From contig CACZBD010000011.1 in NCBI GenBank assembly GCA_902779305.1, forward strand, positions 167,268 through 231,267: DNA of 64,000 nt, in the 5' to 3' direction. Shown piece by piece: positions 17,601 to 26,968 of the stretch. Numbering within the stretch: position 1 is the first letter of the stretch; each line of letters starts with the position of its first letter. The translations under genes and the position numbers were made by a program. The DNA comes from an uncultured Lachnospiraceae bacterium (GTDB lineage Bacteria; Bacillota; Clostridia; Lachnospirales; Lachnospiraceae). The notes beneath the pieces are model-generated. The model ran no database searches. It was not told the DNA's origin and saw nothing but the letters and a program-made list of their open reading frames with translations.

Positions 17601-19232
17601 ATGATGCAGGTGATGAAAGCGGCGGCGATCTTAGGACTGGTGGTTTCGCTAGTTCTGATCGCAGGATGTGCAACAAAAAATAACGGGGATGACGGATCCG
17701 GCGGACCGGACTTCGGAGTGCTTGGGAATCTGAAGGATTCCCTGGAAGCCAAGAAGGAACTTGCAAATAAGGTAAGGTCCGATGACTGGGTGTGGGACGG
17801 AACAGCCGCTCCGGATTCCTTTCAGCCGCTTTCTACACCGGTTGAAGAGAGGGCGCCCGTAACGATCACGTTTGAAGAAAGCGAAGTCCGGGAAGAAAAC
17901 TTCGAGTCCTACACGGGCGGCTCCATGGTGGATTTTGCAAAGGCCACGATCGAAGGGGATGCGCCGGAATACATGCAAAAGATCGTTACGGACCATAATG
18001 CCTGGGTGGAGGAGCGGACACAGCAGGAACTTGCAGCCGGTAAGGAACGGTGGGACCTTTATCACAGGATCGATCCCGATTCCTTTATCTGCTTAAATGA
18101 CGACGTTGGCATGAAAGTACTTCGAAGCGATACCGGCCTCATCAGCTATTATACGGAAGTGTACCGGTATAACCGTGAGTATGAGAAGGACTTTTATGAG
18201 TTTCACGGATATACTTATGATCCCGTGAGCGGAAGAAAACTGGAACTGAGTGATTTTGTTACGGATCCGTCAGCGCTGGCGCCGCGGATCGGGGAAGCGA
18301 TCGAAAGTTACTTAACGGGCAGCGGCTATAAACCCGGAACGCATTATACGGAAGAAGGTTTTGTGAACCGGATCCGGGAAAGCATCGAAGGAAGGCGGGA
18401 TGACGGCCTGTTTGCATGGGCGGTGGACCCGAAAGGATTTCTCTTTGTGCTCGCCGATCCGTTCTATCAGGACGGCTATCTGATGCACGCCCTTGAATTT
18501 GCCTATATTCCGTTTGAAAGTGTTTCGGATCTGCTGCGCGGGGATGCTTACATGACAGACTATGATACAGTCACATTTGTTCCGAACTGGGCTGTGGAGC
18601 AGATCTATCATGCAAGCCCAAAGCTTCCGGAGGAGATCGAGAGATGGTACAGTTCCTACGCGGTTCATTTCGGCGGACAGGAGTATCTGTATGTTTCCGC
18701 GGGCGACGAGGGCACTCTCGTTTACCGTTTTGATGGCAGCAAATTTGAATATGTTAACAGTATCATCGGAAAGATCGACGCGAAGATCCCGTATTTTAAC
18801 ACAGATCCGTCGATCGCGCTCATTGATCCGAAACGGCTGGTTCTGAGAAAAGAAGCGTCTCTGATCCGGGAACTGGATCTGCTCACAACGGCATCGATCG
18901 GAGATGACGGAGTTCCGGTACTGAATGATCTCTTCCATGCAGAATACAATGTGGAACCGATGTCCGTGCTCGAACCGTTTGAAGCTGAGATTTTTACCGA
19001 CGAACATGATGAGACACCGGAAAAGAGTATGCTGCAGGAAAATGACTGGCTGAATTTAGTACGCTCCGATGGGGTGACTTTTATAGACATGGAGATCGAC
19101 CGGTATGATGACAAAGAAGGTTCCGCGGGGATCTGCCGGTTTTATGTGGAAGGAGACAGTGAGAACGGCTGGAAAGTAAACGGACATCCGGCTTCCGAGG
19201 TGCTGAATCTGCAGGGATATTTTGAAGAATAA
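17601..19232 (+). CDS. Lipoprotein with DUF3298 (RsiV/PdaC-like) domain
   Basis: A 543-residue exported protein. The signal peptide MMQVMKAAAILGLVVSLVLIAGC has a lipobox LIAGC with Cys23, so it is probably anchored to the outer face of the membrane. Residues about 150-320 (PDSFICLNDDVGMKVL to YIPFESVSDLL) resemble the DUF3298/RsiV domain found in PdaC and anti-sigma-V proteins, including VSGRKLELSDFV and an EFAYIPF stretch. The rest, about 330-543, is not recognised. It stands alone, preceded by the toxin-cassette terminator and AGAAGGAAA as ribosome site. Enzymatic activity is not claimed. Confidence 0.75.
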   Translation: MMQVMKAAAILGLVVSLVLIAGCATKNNGDDGSGGPDFGVLGNLKDSLEAKKELANKVRSDDWVWDGTAAPDSFQPLSTPVEERAPVTITFEESEVREENFESYTGGSMVDFAKATIEGDAPEYMQKIVTDHNAWVEERTQQELAAGKERWDLYHRIDPDSFICLNDDVGMKVLRSDTGLISYYTEVYRYNREYEKDFYEFHGYTYDPVSGRKLELSDFVTDPSALAPRIGEAIESYLTGSGYKPGTHYTEEGFVNRIRESIEGRRDDGLFAWAVDPKGFLFVLADPFYQDGYLMHALEFAYIPFESVSDLLRGDAYMTDYDTVTFVPNWAVEQIYHASPKLPEEIERWYSSYAVHFGGQEYLYVSAGDEGTLVYRFDGSKFEYVNSIIGKIDAKIPYFNTDPSIALIDPKRLVLRKEASLIRELDLLTTASIGDDGVPVLNDLFHAEYNVEPMSVLEPFEAEIFTDEHDETPEKSMLQENDWLNLVRSDGVTFIDMEIDRYDDKEGSAGICRFYVEGDSENGWKVNGHPASEVLNLQGYFEE

Positions 19233-19364
19233 GGGTGGAAGATCAAGCAGAACAAAAATCAGCGCAAAAAAATTTTTTTGGCCTATTGTGTTCCCTGAAA
19301 GCGTGCTATACTAAATATAGCGGTAAGAAAGATCGCCGCTGAAAGCCCGGTGGGAGGGGACAGT

Positions 19365-19541
19365 ATGAGTAATCAGGATAAGAGAGCAGTGGAATCCATG
19401 TGCAGGTGCGGACTTGATTTTGACGGAGTCTGTGCCTGTTTTTCTTCTTTTCCGAAAGAAGAGATCAAAGAGATCTATGTAAAGATCAGCAGGATGCTGA
19501 AGGGATTTCAGGATGGCGCATCGGGGAGCGGCCGTTCCTGA
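19365..19541 (+). CDS. Small Cys-rich protein, unknown function
   Basis: A 58-residue protein whose start (ATG 19365) has a very good ribosome site, GGGAGGGG. It contains two CxC pairs spaced by seven residues (CRCGLDFDGVCAC), then a helix-like segment (KEEIKEIYVKISRMLKG), and could bind a metal. Upstream, TATACT (19307-19312) may be a -10 element with a poor -35. It is convergent with the MATE gene, leaving 8 bases. No family is recognised. It is called a gene because of its ribosome site and because it fills the gap. Confidence 0.5.
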   Translation: MSNQDKRAVESMCRCGLDFDGVCACFSSFPKEEIKEIYVKISRMLKGFQDGASGSGRS

Positions 19542-19549
19542 AGAGGTGA

Positions 19550-20887
19550 TCACATATAGTGGTAACGTTTTCTGAAGAGGGTCAGGAAGATGACGCTGAC
19601 GATCAGCGTCAGAAATTCCGCGACCGGCCATGCAAGCCAGAATCCGGTGAGACCGAACAGTTTCGGCAGAACGATGAGCGCCGTGGCCAGGAATCCGAGG
19701 CAACGGAGCAAAGAGAGCGTTACGGAGATCACGCCGTTTGAAAAAGCGGTGAACATTCCGCTGACAAACATATTGAAGCCGACCAAAAGGGTACCGGACA
19801 AGAACAGAAAGTACCCGTCCATTGAAATTCTGTAAATATCATCTCCGACATCGAAAAACAGGCCGACCGCAGGTTTCTGAAGGACCGCGATCAGCACAAA
19901 TCCAAGCAATGTAAAAGCAGCCGCCAGTGTTAAGCACAGGCGGAATGTTTTTTTTGTGGCGGTTTCGTTTTTTGCTCCGTAATGAAACCCGAAGATCGGC
20001 TCGATCGCCGCGCAGTATCCGGCAAAAAGCATCAGGATGAAGATCTGAAAATATGCCAGAACGGAGAGGGCGCTGACGCCGTTGTCGCCAAGGAATGTGT
20101 AGATGATCCGGTTCATCATCAGTGTGGTGACGGCGATGGACAGTTCCACACACATTTCCGAGGAACCGTTGAAGCAAAGCTGCAAGGTTTCCTTTGGCTG
20201 ACTTTGAAACCGGACAAATTGGAACAGTGATCTTTTCGAGATCACGTAGAACCAGAAGGCGACTGGAAGCGCAATGGCATAGCTGACACCCGTTGCGATC
20301 GCGGCACCGCTGATCCCCATGCCGGCAACGTTCATCAAAAGCCAGTCAAGCGCGATGTTTAAGATCCCGCCGAGAAACATCAGAACCGCCCCCATCGTGT
20401 TCCGGCTCTCGGTCATGAAGAAGATCGTTAACATCGACTGAATGAGCATGGACGGCGCAAAAGCCGCAAGCCACGTGTAATAGGGCCGAAGGTATATGAT
20501 GTTGACATCCGAGGCACCGAGAAAGCGCATGATGGGTTCCCGAAAGACCAGAGAGAGGACCATGCAGAGCAGGCTCAAAATGAGAGCCAGCAGCATGCAG
20601 CGCGTAAACGTTTCGTTGGCGCCTTTGCGGTCCCCTTCTCCGAGTTTTTTGGAAAGTACGGCATCGCCGCCAAGCCCGATCATGTTTCCCAGCCCGATAT
20701 AGATGCAGTTCATCGGCATCTGCAGGTTCACGGAGGCAATGGCGATCTCGCCGGCATTGTGATCGATAAAAATGCCGTCGATGGTCTGGTACAATCCCAT
20801 GAACACAAATGCCAGAACGCTTGGCATCACATATTTGAGTAAAGACAGGAAATGAAAATCCTGACCGAGCTTGATGTCTTCTTCCAT
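19550..20887 (-). CDS. MATE family efflux transporter
   Basis: Multidrug/toxic compound antiporter of 445 residues with about twelve hydrophobic helices in two repeats. MATE features are YQTIDGIFIDHNAGEIAIASVNLQMP near residue 25, GLGNMIGLGGDAVLSKKLGEGDRKGANE near residue 57, and the second-half equivalent QPIFGFHYGAK-like stretch EPIFGFHYGAKNE. Substrate unknown; Na+ or H+ coupling cannot be told. It starts 20 bases after mscL on the same strand, so the two may share a transcript. Confidence 0.92.
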   Translation of the reverse strand: MEEDIKLGQDFHFLSLLKYVMPSVLAFVFMGLYQTIDGIFIDHNAGEIAIASVNLQMPMNCIYIGLGNMIGLGGDAVLSKKLGEGDRKGANETFTRCMLLALILSLLCMVLSLVFREPIMRFLGASDVNIIYLRPYYTWLAAFAPSMLIQSMLTIFFMTESRNTMGAVLMFLGGILNIALDWLLMNVAGMGISGAAIATGVSYAIALPVAFWFYVISKRSLFQFVRFQSQPKETLQLCFNGSSEMCVELSIAVTTLMMNRIIYTFLGDNGVSALSVLAYFQIFILMLFAGYCAAIEPIFGFHYGAKNETATKKTFRLCLTLAAAFTLLGFVLIAVLQKPAVGLFFDVGDDIYRISMDGYFLFLSGTLLVGFNMFVSGMFTAFSNGVISVTLSLLRCLGFLATALIVLPKLFGLTGFWLAWPVAEFLTLIVSVIFLTLFRKRYHYM

Positions 20888-20907
20888 AACGATTTCCGGG
20901 TTACAGT

Positions 20908-21339
20908 TTATTCATTAGGCTGATCCGAGGTGCAGTGCGGGCATTTTGTCGCATCGATCGCGATCTCAGACTTGCAGAACGGACAGGTCTTGGTCGTGGG
21001 AGCTGCTTCTTCCTCTTCTTTTTTAAACTTGCTGCTTAACGCATTCAGCCCTTTGATCAGCAAAAAGATCACAAGCGCGATGATCAGAAAGTTGATGATC
21101 GCAGTAATGAAGTTTCCGTAGGCTAAAACGGGCGCAGCTTCCGAACTGCCGAGTTTCACGGTAAGATTGGAAAAATCAGTGCCGCCGAAGATCCCTAAGA
21201 CAGGAGTTAAGATATCCTCGTTCAGAGAGGTCACGATCCCGGTGAATGCGCCGCCGATGATCACGCCGACAGCCATATCCATGACATTTCCGCGCATGAT
21301 GAAATCTTTAAATTCAGATAACAGACCATTTTTTTTCAT
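20908..21339 (-). CDS. mscL: Large-conductance mechanosensitive channel with C-terminal zinc ribbon
   Basis: Membrane-tension release valve, a homopentamer. The 143-residue chain has the MscL N-terminus LLSEFKDFIMRGNVMDMAVGVIIGGAFTGIVTSLNEDILTP (helix S1 and TM1), then TM2 (FITAIINFLIIALVIFLLIKGLN). After a KKEEEE linker it ends in CPFCKSEIAIDATKCPHC, a CxxC-x10-CxxC zinc-ribbon knuckle replacing the usual short helical bundle. Ribosome site AAGGAGGG. It is upstream of the MATE gene and divergent from mntP. Confidence 0.95.
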   Translation of the reverse strand: MKKNGLLSEFKDFIMRGNVMDMAVGVIIGGAFTGIVTSLNEDILTPVLGIFGGTDFSNLTVKLGSSEAAPVLAYGNFITAIINFLIIALVIFLLIKGLNALSSKFKKEEEEAAPTTKTCPFCKSEIAIDATKCPHCTSDQPNE

Positions 21340-21467
21340 AGCAAAACACCCTCCTTATAAGCACAAAATATATGGTTAGTATTGCATTTTCATGCTGTTT
21401 TCTATTTTGCATGAGAGAAAAGATGATGTCAAGGTATTTGGTTTACATAACTTTCATGATTCCGGAC

Positions 21468-21496
21468 TTGCCTGCCCTGCTTGAAATGCATATAAT
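21468..21496 (+). promoter_or_regulatory. Sigma-A type promoter of mntP
   Basis: TTGCCT (21468-21473), 17-base spacer, perfect TATAAT (21491-21496). The predicted transcription start lies at about 21502-21504, on or next to the most likely mntP start codon. Confidence 0.7.
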
Positions 21497-21503
21497 GATT
21501 TGC

Positions 21504-22085
21504 ATGACTGTATTCATTTTTGTGATCAACAGCATATTGCTCGGGATCGGTCTGGCGATGGACGCGTTTTCGGTCTCTCTTGCCAACGGCCTGAAAGAGC
21601 AGGGGATGAAGACGTCGCGCATGTGCCTGATCGCTTCCGTGTTTGCGGGATTTCAGGGAGTCATGCCGATGATCGGCTATACCTGCGTGCATATGCTTCT
21701 TAAGCATTTTACGGCTTTTTCGAAATTCATCCCATGGATCGCACTTGCCCTGCTCCTGTTTCTTGGCTTTAAGATGATCCTGGAAGGTCTGAAGGGACAG
21801 ATCCCTGAAGAAGACGTCCAGACGGGATTCGGAGAACTGATGCTTATGGGCATTGCAACAAGCATCGATGCGCTCTCGGTTGGGTTTACGATCGCCGAGT
21901 ATACATTACTTCCCGCAATCTTAAGTGCTTTGATCATAGCTGCCGTCACGTTCGTGATCTGTTATTTCGGTCTGCATTTCGGAAAGAAACTCGGCATGAA
22001 GATCGCCGGAAAAGCACAGATCCTTGGCGGGATCATCCTGATCTTCATAGGCGCCGAGATCTTTATAAAAGGTCTGTTCTTTTGA
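21504..22085 (+). CDS. mntP: Manganese efflux pump MntP
   Basis: Integral membrane Mn(II) exporter of 193 residues with six hydrophobic helices. The conserved acidic residues lie in LGIGLAMDAFSVSLANGL (helix 1) and GIATSIDALSVGFTIAE (helix 4), with a GxxMPxxGY motif (GVMPMIGYTC). The frame is open upstream to 21372, but ATG 21504 puts helix 1 at the N-terminus as in the family. It has no Shine-Dalgarno, and the promoter places the mRNA start at that codon. GTG 21522 is an alternative. No yybP-ykoY riboswitch fits in the leader. Confidence 0.88.
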   Translation: MTVFIFVINSILLGIGLAMDAFSVSLANGLKEQGMKTSRMCLIASVFAGFQGVMPMIGYTCVHMLLKHFTAFSKFIPWIALALLLFLGFKMILEGLKGQIPEEDVQTGFGELMLMGIATSIDALSVGFTIAEYTLLPAILSALIIAAVTFVICYFGLHFGKKLGMKIAGKAQILGGIILIFIGAEIFIKGLFF

Positions 22086-22108
22086 AATCATATCTGTTTG
22101 TTTTCCCC

Positions 22109-22137
22109 TTGCTAATTGGAGACAAATCGTCTATAAT
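22109..22137 (+). promoter_or_regulatory. Promoter of the oligopeptide transporter operon
   Basis: TTGCTA (22109-22114), 17-base spacer, TATAAT (22132-22137), 60 bases ahead of the oppA start codon. Confidence 0.75.
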
Positions 22138-22196
22138 TCACTTGTTTAGCGTATTGTTGCTTTAACGTGATACCAAAACAGAAAAGAGGGATTATT

Positions 22197-23861
22197 ATGA
22201 AAAAGGTTAACAAATGCATTGCCCTGCTTCTTACAGCGGCAATGGCGCTGGGACTGACGGCCTGCGGCGGTTCGTCTGCTTCCGGTAACACGATCAATGT
22301 AATGCTGTCCACGAACGTGATGTCTCTGGACACAAATCTTGCCACTGACGGTGATTCCTTCGAGGTCATCGCAGACTGTATCGACGGTCTGACACAGATG
22401 GATGCGGAAGGTGCAGCAGTTCCGGCGATCGCTGAGAGCTGGGATGTTTCCGATGACGGATGCACCTACACTTTCCACCTTCGTGACACGAAGTGGTCCA
22501 ACGGCACACCGGTTACGGCGGCTGATTTTGAATACGCATGGAAACTTGCCATGACGGCTAACGTGGAATACAACTACATGTTTGACTCTTCGGTAGGCGC
22601 CATCAAGAATGCGGACAACATCCTGTATGAAGGCGGAGACCCCGAGACACTCGGCGTAAAGGCTCTGGATGACAAGACGCTGCAGGTAGAACTGGAAGTT
22701 CCGGTTTCCTTCTTCCCTTCACTGATGTACTTCCCGACATTCTATCCCATCAACCAGGCATTCTATGAGGGACTGGAAGAGGGTACATACGGCACAAGCC
22801 CAAAGACATTCTTATCAAACGGCGCATTCCTGCTGTCTGATTACACACCGGGTACCGCAAGCCTTTCCCTGACCAAGAACCCGGATTACTATGATGCTGA
22901 CAAGATCCAGCTGGACGGGATCAACTATCAGGTAGTCGGATCTTCCGACAATGCGCTGACCGGCTTTAAGAACGGCACACTGGATATCGCGGTTGTAAAC
23001 GGCGATCAGGTTGCAAGCGTAAAGGGTGATGCGGAACTTTCCAAGAATCTGCAGGTTACCGGTGCCGGCTATATGTGGTACTTATCCTTCAGCCAGACAG
23101 AGAACAATGCAAACGGATATCTGGCAAATCAGAATTTAAGACTTGCATTCACGAATGCGATCGACAGACAGGCACTCGTAGACAACTATGTAATGGACGG
23201 TTCCCTTGCGACCTACACCTGTGTACCGCCTCAGTTCGCTGCAAGCGCTTCGACGGGTGAGGATTTCTCCGCTGACCAGAACCGTTTCAAAGATGTCTGC
23301 GATTACAACACGGAAGCAGCAAAACAGTACTTTGAGGCTGCCAAGTCCGAACTCGGTGTTGACAGCTTTGAATTCACCATGATCTTCGGTAACAACGAAG
23401 GTGATGAAGTTACCAAAGTTGCACAGGCGTTAAAAGAGCAGATCGAGGCTACACTTGACGGCGTGACCATCACACTTGCACCGATGACCAAGGCTGAGCG
23501 TCTGGACAAGATGCAGAATGATAACTATGATGTGGCTCTGACCAGATGGGGTCCCGACTATGCGGATCCGATGACCTACCTTGGCATGTGGGTTACCAAC
23601 AATGCCAACAACTATGGTTTCTGGAGCAATGCTGATTACGACCAGCTGATCACAGACTGCACGACAGGCCAGTATGTATCCGATTACGATGCACGTTGGA
23701 ATGCTCTGTTTGACGCAGAGAAGATCGTCATGGACGAAGCAGTCATCGCGCCGCTTTACACCAAGGCAAATGCGAATCTGATCAACACGTCCGTTACGGG
23801 CGTTGAGTTCCATCCCGTAGCGATCAACAGAGCTTACAAGAACGCAACCAAGGCGAAATAA
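22197..23861 (+). CDS. oppA: Oligopeptide ABC transporter substrate-binding lipoprotein
   Basis: Family 5 solute-binding protein of 554 residues that captures peptides outside the cell. The signal peptide MKKVNKCIALLLTAAMALGLTAC gives the lipobox LTAC with Cys23. SBP_bac_5 features are DGLTQMDAEGAAVPAIAESWDVSDDGCTYTFHLR, WSNGTPVTAADFEYAWK and a C-terminal RWGPDYADPMTYL. ATG 22197 is chosen for its AGAGGG site and the lipoprotein signal; a 10-residue upstream extension is ignored. It is the first gene of oppABCDF. Peptide specificity cannot be read, and other SBP_5 substrates such as nickel or glycosides are possible. Confidence 0.93.
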   Translation: MKKVNKCIALLLTAAMALGLTACGGSSASGNTINVMLSTNVMSLDTNLATDGDSFEVIADCIDGLTQMDAEGAAVPAIAESWDVSDDGCTYTFHLRDTKWSNGTPVTAADFEYAWKLAMTANVEYNYMFDSSVGAIKNADNILYEGGDPETLGVKALDDKTLQVELEVPVSFFPSLMYFPTFYPINQAFYEGLEEGTYGTSPKTFLSNGAFLLSDYTPGTASLSLTKNPDYYDADKIQLDGINYQVVGSSDNALTGFKNGTLDIAVVNGDQVASVKGDAELSKNLQVTGAGYMWYLSFSQTENNANGYLANQNLRLAFTNAIDRQALVDNYVMDGSLATYTCVPPQFAASASTGEDFSADQNRFKDVCDYNTEAAKQYFEAAKSELGVDSFEFTMIFGNNEGDEVTKVAQALKEQIEATLDGVTITLAPMTKAERLDKMQNDNYDVALTRWGPDYADPMTYLGMWVTNNANNYGFWSNADYDQLITDCTTGQYVSDYDARWNALFDAEKIVMDEAVIAPLYTKANANLINTSVTGVEFHPVAINRAYKNATKAK

Positions 23862-23888
23862 AAATCATCCGGTTTGAGTAACTGATCT

Positions 23889-24836
23889 ATGACAAAGTAT
23901 ATTATCAAACGTGTAATAATGGCGCTCGTAACGCTGTTTCTCATAACGTTCCTGCTGTTTCTGCTGGTGCGGATCATGCCGGGAAATCCTTTCCCGTCAG
24001 AGCGTATGAGCGCCGAAGCAATCGCAAAAAAACGAGCAGAGATGGGGTTGGATGACCCCATCTTCGTTCAGTTTGGAAATTATCTGAAAAATGTGATCGC
24101 CAAAGGCAGCTTCGGAAAAGGAAGCTCGCTTTATAACGGCGCACCCATTTCAACGGTATTGCCGCAGTGCATGGCCAATTCCTTTAAGATCGGCGGACTG
24201 TCCATTCTGATCGGTGTTGTTGTCGGCCTGATCTTAGGGATTGCCGCGGCCCTCAACAGAGGGCGTTTCTGGGATACCTTCTGTACGGTATTGTCGATCC
24301 TCGGGGTCTGTGTGCCCTCGTATGTGTTCATGATCTTTCTGCAGTATTTTCTGGCATACAAAGTCACGATCTTCCCGTTCTATTTTGATGCATCCAGATT
24401 TCTCGGATCTGCCATCATTCCGGCAGTCTCGCTGTCGCTGTTTTCCATGTCGACGGTCGCGAGGTTTACGAGAAATGAGATGGTCGAAGTCATGGATTCG
24501 GACTATGTGCTTTTAGCAGAATCCAAGGGCATGTACGGCACGAAACTGGTGACCAGGCACATCCTTCGGAATGCGCTGATCCCGATCGTGACCGTGATCG
24601 CGCCGCTCGTCGTCGATCTTCTGACGGGAGCGCTGGTCGTGGAAAAGATCTACGGGATCAACGGTCTCGGAAAACTGATGGTGGATGCGATCTCCGGGGA
24701 AGGGATTGACTATAACTATGTGCTTGCGCTCGGGATCATTTATTCCGCGCTTTATATCGGGATCATGCTGATCCTGGATATTACATACGGCCTGCTGGAT
24801 CCGAGGATCCGTCTGGCAAACAGAAAGGAGTCCTAA
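23889..24836 (+). CDS. oppB: Oligopeptide ABC transporter permease OppB
   Basis: Membrane permease of 315 residues with about six helices. It begins MTKYIIKRVIMALVTLFLITFLLFLLVRIMPGNPF, the typical OppB/DppB N-terminus, and carries the EAA-type coupling loop DYVLLAESKGMYGTKLVTRHILRNALIPIVT. It forms a heterodimer with OppC. It is separated by 27 bases from oppA and by one base from oppC. Confidence 0.95.
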   Translation: MTKYIIKRVIMALVTLFLITFLLFLLVRIMPGNPFPSERMSAEAIAKKRAEMGLDDPIFVQFGNYLKNVIAKGSFGKGSSLYNGAPISTVLPQCMANSFKIGGLSILIGVVVGLILGIAAALNRGRFWDTFCTVLSILGVCVPSYVFMIFLQYFLAYKVTIFPFYFDASRFLGSAIIPAVSLSLFSMSTVARFTRNEMVEVMDSDYVLLAESKGMYGTKLVTRHILRNALIPIVTVIAPLVVDLLTGALVVEKIYGINGLGKLMVDAISGEGIDYNYVLALGIIYSALYIGIMLILDITYGLLDPRIRLANRKES

Positions 24837-24837
24837 C

Positions 24838-25842
24838 ATGCCTGAGATCAGTACGGTAACAAATGAAGACTTCGTCCTGGATGTCAGCAAGGATCTCACG
24901 ACGGATAAAAACTTTGCGTCCCAGGGATTCTGGAAAGGCGTTCTGACGCGCTTTCGGAAAAATAAAAGAGCCATGACCGGGCTTGTGATCATTCTGGTGA
25001 TCTTTGTTCTGGCGGTTTTTGGTCCGATGCTATCCAACTACGGATATAAGGAGATCATTTCCATAGGCTCCGGACAGGACGTGGTTGCAAAGAGTCTGTC
25101 TCCGCGCATTCCCGCTCTGCATAATCTGTTTTCATCTTCAGCCTATCAGGATGCGTTTGCCGACAGGGTATTCCTGTTCGGGACGGATTCTTTGGGAAGA
25201 GATCTCTGGACGAGAGTCTGGTACGGAGCGCGTATTTCCCTTCTGATCGCTTTTGTGACGATCCTGATCGACATGCTGATCGGCATGAGCTACGGCCTGA
25301 TCTCGGGCTATTTCGGACAGGCTTTGGACGGCGTGATGCAGCGTTTCGTAGAGATTTCAAACAGTATTCCCCGTCTTGTCATTGTGGGCGTGCTTGCAAC
25401 GTTCATGCCCAAGGGCGTCTGGCTCGTGATCGTCGCCCTGCTGCTGACGGAGTGGATCGGCATGAGCAAGATCGCAAGAGCGGAAATGCTCAAGATCAAA
25501 GGGCAGGAATACATCATGGCCAGCAAGACGCTTGGCGCGAAGAACTTCAGGATCATCTTTTCCGATGTGCTTCCGAATACGATCGGCCCAGTGATCACGC
25601 AGGTGATGTTCTCGATCCCCACCGCGATCTTTACCGAAGCATTCTTAAGCTTCGTCGGTGTCGGCATCGTGCTGCCGCAGTGTTCGATCGGTTCCCTGAT
25701 CGAGGACGGATTCAATAACATCACGACACTGCCGTATCAGATCCTGCCGCCGATCATTGTGCTGGCGCTTCTGATGCTGGCGTTCAATTTCGTCGGTGAC
25801 GGCTTAAGAGAAGCACTCGCGCCCCGCATCGAAGATATGTAG
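24838..25842 (+). CDS. oppC: Oligopeptide ABC transporter permease OppC
   Basis: Second permease subunit, 334 residues. It has the N-terminal soluble stretch usual for OppC (about 45 residues before the first helix), the periplasmic motif FGTDSLGRDLWTRVWYGARISL, and the EAA coupling loop QEYIMASKTLGAKNFRIIFSDVLPNTIGPV. The start ATG lies one base after the oppB stop, with AGGAG as ribosome site inside oppB. Confidence 0.95.
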   Translation: MPEISTVTNEDFVLDVSKDLTTDKNFASQGFWKGVLTRFRKNKRAMTGLVIILVIFVLAVFGPMLSNYGYKEIISIGSGQDVVAKSLSPRIPALHNLFSSSAYQDAFADRVFLFGTDSLGRDLWTRVWYGARISLLIAFVTILIDMLIGMSYGLISGYFGQALDGVMQRFVEISNSIPRLVIVGVLATFMPKGVWLVIVALLLTEWIGMSKIARAEMLKIKGQEYIMASKTLGAKNFRIIFSDVLPNTIGPVITQVMFSIPTAIFTEAFLSFVGVGIVLPQCSIGSLIEDGFNNITTLPYQILPPIIVLALLMLAFNFVGDGLREALAPRIEDM

Positions 25843-25896
25843 AGTGGCATTACCTTATACTTGTACGAGAAATAAGCGATTACACAAGGTACCAAA

Positions 25897-26964
25897 ATGG
25901 CAGATAAAATCTTGGACATCCGAAATCTGGATATCACTTTCAAAACCACAGCCGGCAATGTGCACGCCATCCGCGGTGTGAACGTTGACCTCGAGCGCGG
26001 CGAGACCGTTGCGATCGTCGGAGAATCCGGTTCCGGGAAATCCGTTGTCATGAAGACGGCAATGGGGATCCTTGCCGGAAATGCCACGATCAACAGCGGC
26101 GAGATCATTTTCCGTTACAAAGAGGATGACGGCAGTCTGCAGGAAGTGGATATCCTGAAAAAAGAAAAGAAGTGGGTCAGACAGAACATCAACGGCCGCA
26201 AGATCGCGATGATCTTCCAGGACCCGATGACGAGTCTCGATCCTACCATGACGATCGGCAACCAGCTGATCGAGGGCATGATCATGCATCTTGGGATCTC
26301 AAAGGAAGATGCCAGGAAGCGCGCGATCGAACTGCTTGAGGAAGTCGGGATCACGGACCCCGAGAAACGCTATAAGCAGTATCCGCATCAGCTTTCCGGC
26401 GGTATGCGCCAGCGTGTGGTCATCGCTATTGCGATCTCCTGTTATCCGGATCTTCTGATCTGTGACGAGCCGACAACGGCGCTGGACGTAACGATCCAGG
26501 CCAAGATCCTGGACTTGATCAAAACGATCCAGAAGGAGCACGGGATCTCCGTTATCTATATCACGCACGACCTCGGTGTGGTCGCAAAGGTCGCGGACTA
26601 CGTGAATGTCATGTATGCCGGCAGGATCGTGGAAGTCGGAAATGTGGAAGAGATCTTCTACGATCCGAAACATCCTTATACCTGGGGACTTCTTTCCGCC
26701 ATGCCGGATCTGGATACGGATGATGACAGACTGTATACGATCCCGGGATCACCGCCGAATCTTCTGCATGAAGTCGTCGGGGACGCTTTTGCACCGCGTA
26801 ACCAGTATGCGCTGAAAGCGGACTGGAAAGAGCAGCCGCCGATGTTTAAGGTGACGGACACGCATTTTGCGGCGACATGGCTGCTTGATGAGAGAGCGCC
26901 GAAGATCGAGATGCCGCAGGAACTGAAAAAGCGGATCGAACGCATGAAACAGACGAAAGGGTAA
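25897..26964 (+). CDS. oppD: Oligopeptide ABC transporter ATPase OppD
   Basis: ATPase subunit of 355 residues. Motifs are Walker A GESGSGKS (about residue 39), Q-loop FQDPMTSLDP, signature LSGGMRQR, Walker B LLICDEPTTALD and the C-terminal oligo_HPY region (HPYTWGLLSAMPDLD, IPGSPPNL). It pairs with OppF. The 54-base gap after oppC has no clear ribosome site: the bases before the ATG (caaggtacc) hold only a weak AAGG. Confidence 0.95.
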   Translation: MADKILDIRNLDITFKTTAGNVHAIRGVNVDLERGETVAIVGESGSGKSVVMKTAMGILAGNATINSGEIIFRYKEDDGSLQEVDILKKEKKWVRQNINGRKIAMIFQDPMTSLDPTMTIGNQLIEGMIMHLGISKEDARKRAIELLEEVGITDPEKRYKQYPHQLSGGMRQRVVIAIAISCYPDLLICDEPTTALDVTIQAKILDLIKTIQKEHGISVIYITHDLGVVAKVADYVNVMYAGRIVEVGNVEEIFYDPKHPYTWGLLSAMPDLDTDDDRLYTIPGSPPNLLHEVVGDAFAPRNQYALKADWKEQPPMFKVTDTHFAATWLLDERAPKIEMPQELKKRIERMKQTKG

Positions 26965-26968
26965 TACA

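Noticed and set aside
21340..21503. yybP-ykoY manganese riboswitch upstream of mntP
   Set aside because: I could not find the conserved helices, and the promoter lies so close to the start codon that no leader remains.
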